Source: UBA1447 sp964568955
GTDB lineage: Bacteria > Bacillota > Clostridia > Oscillospirales > Acutalibacteraceae
Reading direction: 5' to 3'
DNA: 18,748 nucleotides
Assembly (NCBI GenBank): GCA_964568955.1
Contig: CAZMSM010000044.1
Location: 1-18,748, forward strand
The stretch's first letter is position 1; every line of letters starts with the position of its first letter. The position numbers and the translations under genes were made by a program. Below, one piece after another: positions 15,639-18,748 of this stretch. The notes below the pieces were generated by a model. That model had not been told where the DNA came from. It worked only from the letters and a program-made list of their open reading frames with translations, and searched no databases.

Positions 15639-16709
15639 CTATTCCTCCCGCTCGAGTCCGCTTTTAATAAAACTTTCCAGTTGTGACACCGGCAAGTTCA
15701 TTATCTGCGCTTGGCCGATTTTTATCGGAATAATCAGATTGATGGAACTGCCTATCCTTTTTTTGTCCCCCAGCGCCGCCGAGGTCAAACCGTGCAGTTC
15801 AAAGGGACAGTCTATCGGTAGTCCATGCTTTTTTAAAATGTCGATAAGCCTGTCAAGGCAAGGTTCTTTTGTCAGGCTTAATTTTTCGGCGGCACGGGTA
15901 ACCACCACCATGCCCATTGCCACGGCGTGCCCGTGTGTTATGGAATAATCACTCATTTTTTCAATCGCATGCGCCAATGTGTGCCCAAAATTCAGCAGTT
16001 GCCGCTCGCCCTTATCAAACTCGTCCCCCGCAACTACATCGCCTTTGATTTGCACGCAGCGGGCAATGCATAATTCCGGATTGTTGCGCAGAAAGTCACC
16101 CGTTTCAAGCATTTCAAAAAGCTGGGCGTCCTTTATCATGCCGTATTTAATGGTTTCCGCCACACCGTCTGCTAAAATTTCATCCGAAAGGGTTTGAAGG
16201 GTGTCGCTGTCGCAAACAACAAGGTCGGGTTGCCAAAACGCGCCCGCCAAATTTTTACCGGCATCCAAATTAACCCCTGTTTTGCCGCCAACGGAAGAGT
16301 CCACCGCGGCGAGCAAGGTGGTTGGCATTTGCACAAAGCCTATACCCCGCATGTAACAAGCCGCGGCATACCCCGCCAAGTCCCCTGTTACACCGCCACC
16401 CAAGGCAAGGACCCTATCACTACGCGTGATAGAATGCTCTGCCATAAACTCCAGCAACTGTGAGAAGACGCGAAGATTTTTTGAATGCTCCCCGTGCGGA
16501 AAAACAAATTTAGAGATGCTAAAGCCGGCATCGGTCAAGGACTGCAAAACTGCATCACCATACAGCGCATTCACACGGTCGTCCGTCACCAAAACAATAC
16601 CGCAGGGGGAGAAATATTCTTTCAATATCTCTCCGACCTTGTTCAAAAGCCCTTTTCCAATGAGTACATCGTATTTTTTTTGTGTGCAGGCGATTTTTAC
16701 CGTATGCAA
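15639..16709 (-). CDS. aroB: 3-dehydroquinate synthase
   Basis: AroB cyclises DAHP to 3-dehydroquinate using NAD and a divalent metal, usually zinc or cobalt. The 356-residue protein has LGGGVTGDLAGYAA (103-116) for NAD binding, PTTLLAAVDSSVGGKTGVN (129-147), and the metal ligands Glu185 (VAETIKYG), His243 (NFGHTLAHAIE) and His259 (THGHAVAMG). DKKR (315-318) is also present. Length is normal for the family. The start appears to be TTG at 16709, with AAGGA 10 bases upstream. The nearest ATG upstream is out of frame and stops after two codons. The gene follows tyrA after about 120 AT-rich bases, the only sizeable break within the aro operon. That gap holds a 10-base palindrome, CAAAGCTTTG (16740-16749), and only weak promoter-like hexamers. 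Confidence 0.96.
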   Translation of the reverse strand: MHTVKIACTQKKYDVLIGKGLLNKVGEILKEYFSPCGIVLVTDDRVNALYGDAVLQSLTDAGFSISKFVFPHGEHSKNLRVFSQLLEFMAEHSITRSDRVLALGGGVTGDLAGYAAACYMRGIGFVQMPTTLLAAVDSSVGGKTGVNLDAGKNLAGAFWQPDLVVCDSDTLQTLSDEILADGVAETIKYGMIKDAQLFEMLETGDFLRNNPELCIARCVQIKGDVVAGDEFDKGERQLLNFGHTLAHAIEKMSDYSITHGHAVAMGMVVVTRAAEKLSLTKEPCLDRLIDILKKHGLPIDCPFELHGLTSAALGDKKRIGSSINLIIPIKIGQAQIMNLPVSQLESFIKSGLEREE

Positions 16710-16829
16710 TTCAGTTCATTCCTTCCCTAAAGGTAATTTCAAAGCTTTGTTTTTATAGTTTTGTAAGGCTCATATACTTTACACAACGTTTTTTGAGCGT
16801 TAATCGTTAGCCATTAAGAATTCAAGAAT

Positions 16830-17666
16830 CTACTCATCATTCAGCTTCTGCTTGAGCTCACTGCCTTCACGCAGCATATCACTCAACCCCGCGGCATCGC
16901 CCGTCTTGATTGCTGCGCTGTATCCCATCAGCCCTTCCACAAGCGAGTCAATCTCTGCCGTTAGATTTTCACGGTTTGCCATAAACAGTTCTGTCCACAT
17001 TTTTTCGTTGAGTTTTGCCACCCTGGTCATATCTTTATAACTCCCCGCGGAAAAACCTTTGTGGTGAAGTGCCGCCGGGTTTTTGACATAAGCGCTGGAT
17101 ACCACATGGGCCAGCTGGGATGTAAAGGCAATCATCTTGTCATGTTCCTCGGGCGTGGTAATTTGAACGTTGTTGAAACCTATCTTTAAAAACAACTTTT
17201 TTAACGCTTCAACCGTCGCGATTGGTGTACCGAGAGTTGGTGTTATGATCATCGACGCTTTTTCAAACAAATTTTTCTTCGAATACTCAAAGCCGGAAAA
17301 TTCGATGCCTGCCATCGGATGGCCGCCGATAAAAGTGAAGCCGTTGTCGCGTGCAAGGCCTTTGGCCACCGAACAGACTTCCCGTTTTACACCGCAACAA
17401 TCAATAACAAGGCCGCCTTTTTTAAACAGCGTCGCATGCTCGGTCAAAAAGGTAAGGGTGGCTTCCAAATACAGTGCCACTATCACCAAGTCACAAGTTT
17501 CAATCTTTTCGTCCGTCAGCTCACCGTCAATGGCTTTGATAAGCTTTGCCTTGTAAACAACGGGGGCCGCAATATCCATCCCCAACACGGTATGGTCTGT
17601 ATGTTCTTTAATCGCTTTTGCAATGGAACCGCCAATGAGCCCGAGCCCCACTATACCGATTGTCAT
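16830..17666 (-). CDS. tyrA: Prephenate dehydrogenase
   Basis: TyrA oxidatively decarboxylates prephenate to 4-hydroxyphenylpyruvate, the tyrosine precursor, with NAD(P). From the ATG at 17666 the protein has 278 residues. It shows a Rossmann motif GIVGLGLIGGS near the N-terminus, then VIVAL, IGGHPMAG (113-120) and SQLAHVVSSA (183-192), whose histidine is the likely catalytic one. There is no fused chorismate mutase and no C-terminal ACT domain, so tyrosine feedback, if any, must act elsewhere. An in-frame GTG nine bases upstream (17675) overlaps the GGAG motif itself. The ATG has GGAG at a good 8-base spacing and is preferred. The gene follows aroF after 37 bases and is probably in the same transcript. 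An arogenate-specific activity cannot be ruled out from sequence. Confidence 0.94.
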   Translation of the reverse strand: MTIGIVGLGLIGGSIAKAIKEHTDHTVLGMDIAAPVVYKAKLIKAIDGELTDEKIETCDLVIVALYLEATLTFLTEHATLFKKGGLVIDCCGVKREVCSVAKGLARDNGFTFIGGHPMAGIEFSGFEYSKKNLFEKASMIITPTLGTPIATVEALKKLFLKIGFNNVQITTPEEHDKMIAFTSQLAHVVSSAYVKNPAALHHKGFSAGSYKDMTRVAKLNEKMWTELFMANRENLTAEIDSLVEGLMGYSAAIKTGDAAGLSDMLREGSELKQKLNDE

Positions 17667-17703
17667 AGAAATCACTCCTCAAAAATAATGCAAAGCTAAA
17701 GCT

Positions 17704-18714
17704 TTACCGGTATTTGCAAGCAAAGGGCAAAATAGAATTTATCTGTAGGACAAGCTCAGCAAAAGCTTCCGGTGTAAGCGACTGCACACCGTCACAAAGC
17801 GCATGCGGTGGATCATTATGTACCTCAATCATCAGCCCGTCCGCACCTGCGGCGACAGCTGCAACAGCCATGGGGCGTACCAAGCGCGCAATCCCTGTTG
17901 CGTGACTCGGGTCAATAATAATCGGTAGATGCGTCAGCTCCTTGAGTAGCGGTATGGCCGATAAATCCAGCGTATTCCTCGTAGCCGTTTCAAAAGTACG
18001 AATTCCTCTTTCGCAAAGGATCACATTTTCGTTCCCTTCGGACATAATATATTCGGCACTCATTAAAAGCTCTTGCAAGGTGCTGGATAAACCTCTTTTT
18101 AACAAGATAGGTTTTTGGAAGCGACCAAGCTCCTTGAGCAGTTCAAAGTTCTGCATGTTCCTCGCGCCCACTTGAATAAGGTCAACATCATCAAACAGGT
18201 TCAGCTGTGACAAATCCATGACCTCCGTCACAATCGGCAGCCCGGTCTGCTTTTTTGCCTTGAGCAACAAATCCAAGCCGTGCGCCCTAAGCCCTTGGAA
18301 AGCATAGGGCGAAGTGCGTGGCTTAAAGGCACCGCCGCGCAGGATGGTGGCACCGGCCGCCTTAACGCTTTCCGCTATGCTGCAAACCTGCTCCTCGGAC
18401 TCGATGGAACAAGGACCTGCGATAATCTGAACCTGCCCCCCACCGATTTTAACCCCGCCGACATCAATCACCGTATCATTGGGATGAAACTTGCGGTTGG
18501 CCTTTTTGTAAGGTTCCTGCACAAGCTTAACATCCTCCACAATGCTCAGCGCACGGATTAAGTCAGCATCAATCACCGTTGTGTCGCCAATCAGGCCCAC
18601 AACCGTCTGGCGCTGCCCAAGGCTTACGTGGACATCGATATCCATGCTTTTGAGCCAGTCTTTCAGGTTCTCAAACTGTTCCTTATCGTGGTTTTCTTTG
18701 AGTATAACTATCAT
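17704..18714 (-). CDS. aroF: 3-deoxy-7-phosphoheptulonate (DAHP) synthase, type I-beta with N-terminal regulatory domain
   Basis: DAHP synthase condenses PEP with erythrose-4-phosphate and commits carbon to aromatic synthesis. The 336-residue protein has an N-terminal ferredoxin-like domain (about 1-70, MIVILKENHDKEQ...) of the kind that binds tyrosine or phenylalanine in Thermotoga-type enzymes. The catalytic TIM barrel follows. Visible motifs are IIAGPCSIES with the metal ligand Cys102, LRGGAFKPRTSPYAFQG (125-141), QVGARNMQNF (181-190), LLKRG (204-208), DPSHATG with His271, MIEVH with Glu297, and LCDGVQS with Asp308. A GAGGGGGAG ribosome binding site lies just before the ATG. Only 34 bases remain upstream in the window, so the operon promoter and any leader or further upstream aro gene cannot be seen. 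It is the first visible gene of the pathway operon. Confidence 0.96.
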   Translation of the reverse strand: MIVILKENHDKEQFENLKDWLKSMDIDVHVSLGQRQTVVGLIGDTTVIDADLIRALSIVEDVKLVQEPYKKANRKFHPNDTVIDVGGVKIGGGQVQIIAGPCSIESEEQVCSIAESVKAAGATILRGGAFKPRTSPYAFQGLRAHGLDLLLKAKKQTGLPIVTEVMDLSQLNLFDDVDLIQVGARNMQNFELLKELGRFQKPILLKRGLSSTLQELLMSAEYIMSEGNENVILCERGIRTFETATRNTLDLSAIPLLKELTHLPIIIDPSHATGIARLVRPMAVAAVAAGADGLMIEVHNDPPHALCDGVQSLTPEAFAELVLQINSILPFACKYR

Positions 18715-18748
18715 TATTGCTCCCCCTCATAAAATATTGCAAATCGTG

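Noticed and set aside
17667..17675. A GTG start for TyrA three codons upstream.
   Set aside because: The GTG overlaps the ribosome binding site itself, so the ATG at 17666 is preferred.

Overview
The window looks like a chromosomal segment of a Gram-positive anaerobe, probably an uncultured member of class Clostridia (Bacillota). This rests on medium-to-low GC, strong GGAGG-type ribosome binding sites at most starts, some GTG/TTG starts, very compact same-strand operons, a DAHP synthase with an N-terminal regulatory domain, and a fused chorismate mutase-prephenate dehydratase. The taxonomic call is inference only. All supported genes lie on the minus strand, so transcription runs from position 18748 towards 1.

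Region A (about 18714 to 10448) is a nearly complete shikimate and aromatic amino acid operon. In order it reads aroF (DAHP synthase), tyrA (prephenate dehydrogenase), aroB, aroA, aroC, pheA (chorismate mutase-prephenate dehydratase-ACT), a fused aroE-aroK gene, and aroQ (type II dehydroquinase). Together these take PEP and erythrose-4-phosphate to chorismate, then to prephenate, phenylpyruvate and 4-hydroxyphenylpyruvate. All seven steps to chorismate are present. Several genes overlap or are a few bases apart.

Region B (10433 to 7690) holds a Cu(I)-exporting P-type ATPase (copA) and a small copper chaperone (copZ). The copA ribosome binding site overlaps the aroQ stop codon, so the copper genes look like the 3' end of the aro transcript. 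A perfect 21-bp inverted repeat directly after copZ (7642-7688) marks the probable end of this unit.

Region C (7522 to 1) is a second unit with its own predicted promoter. It holds a large BNR/sialidase-like protein with an internal duplication, a 5'-nucleotidase-like metallophosphatase, an FAD-dependent oxidoreductase with a C-terminal beta-rich domain, and a tandem alpha/beta hydrolase related to acetylxylan esterases that runs off the left edge. None has a visible signal peptide. They therefore look like a cytoplasmic catabolic cassette, perhaps for an imported, decorated glycan or glycoside. The substrate cannot be read from sequence, and no transporter or regulator lies in the window. 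A cre-like site downstream of the predicted promoter would fit catabolite control but has one core mismatch.

No RNA genes, insertion sequences, CRISPR arrays or phage genes were seen. No stretch longer than 300 bases lacks a gene.
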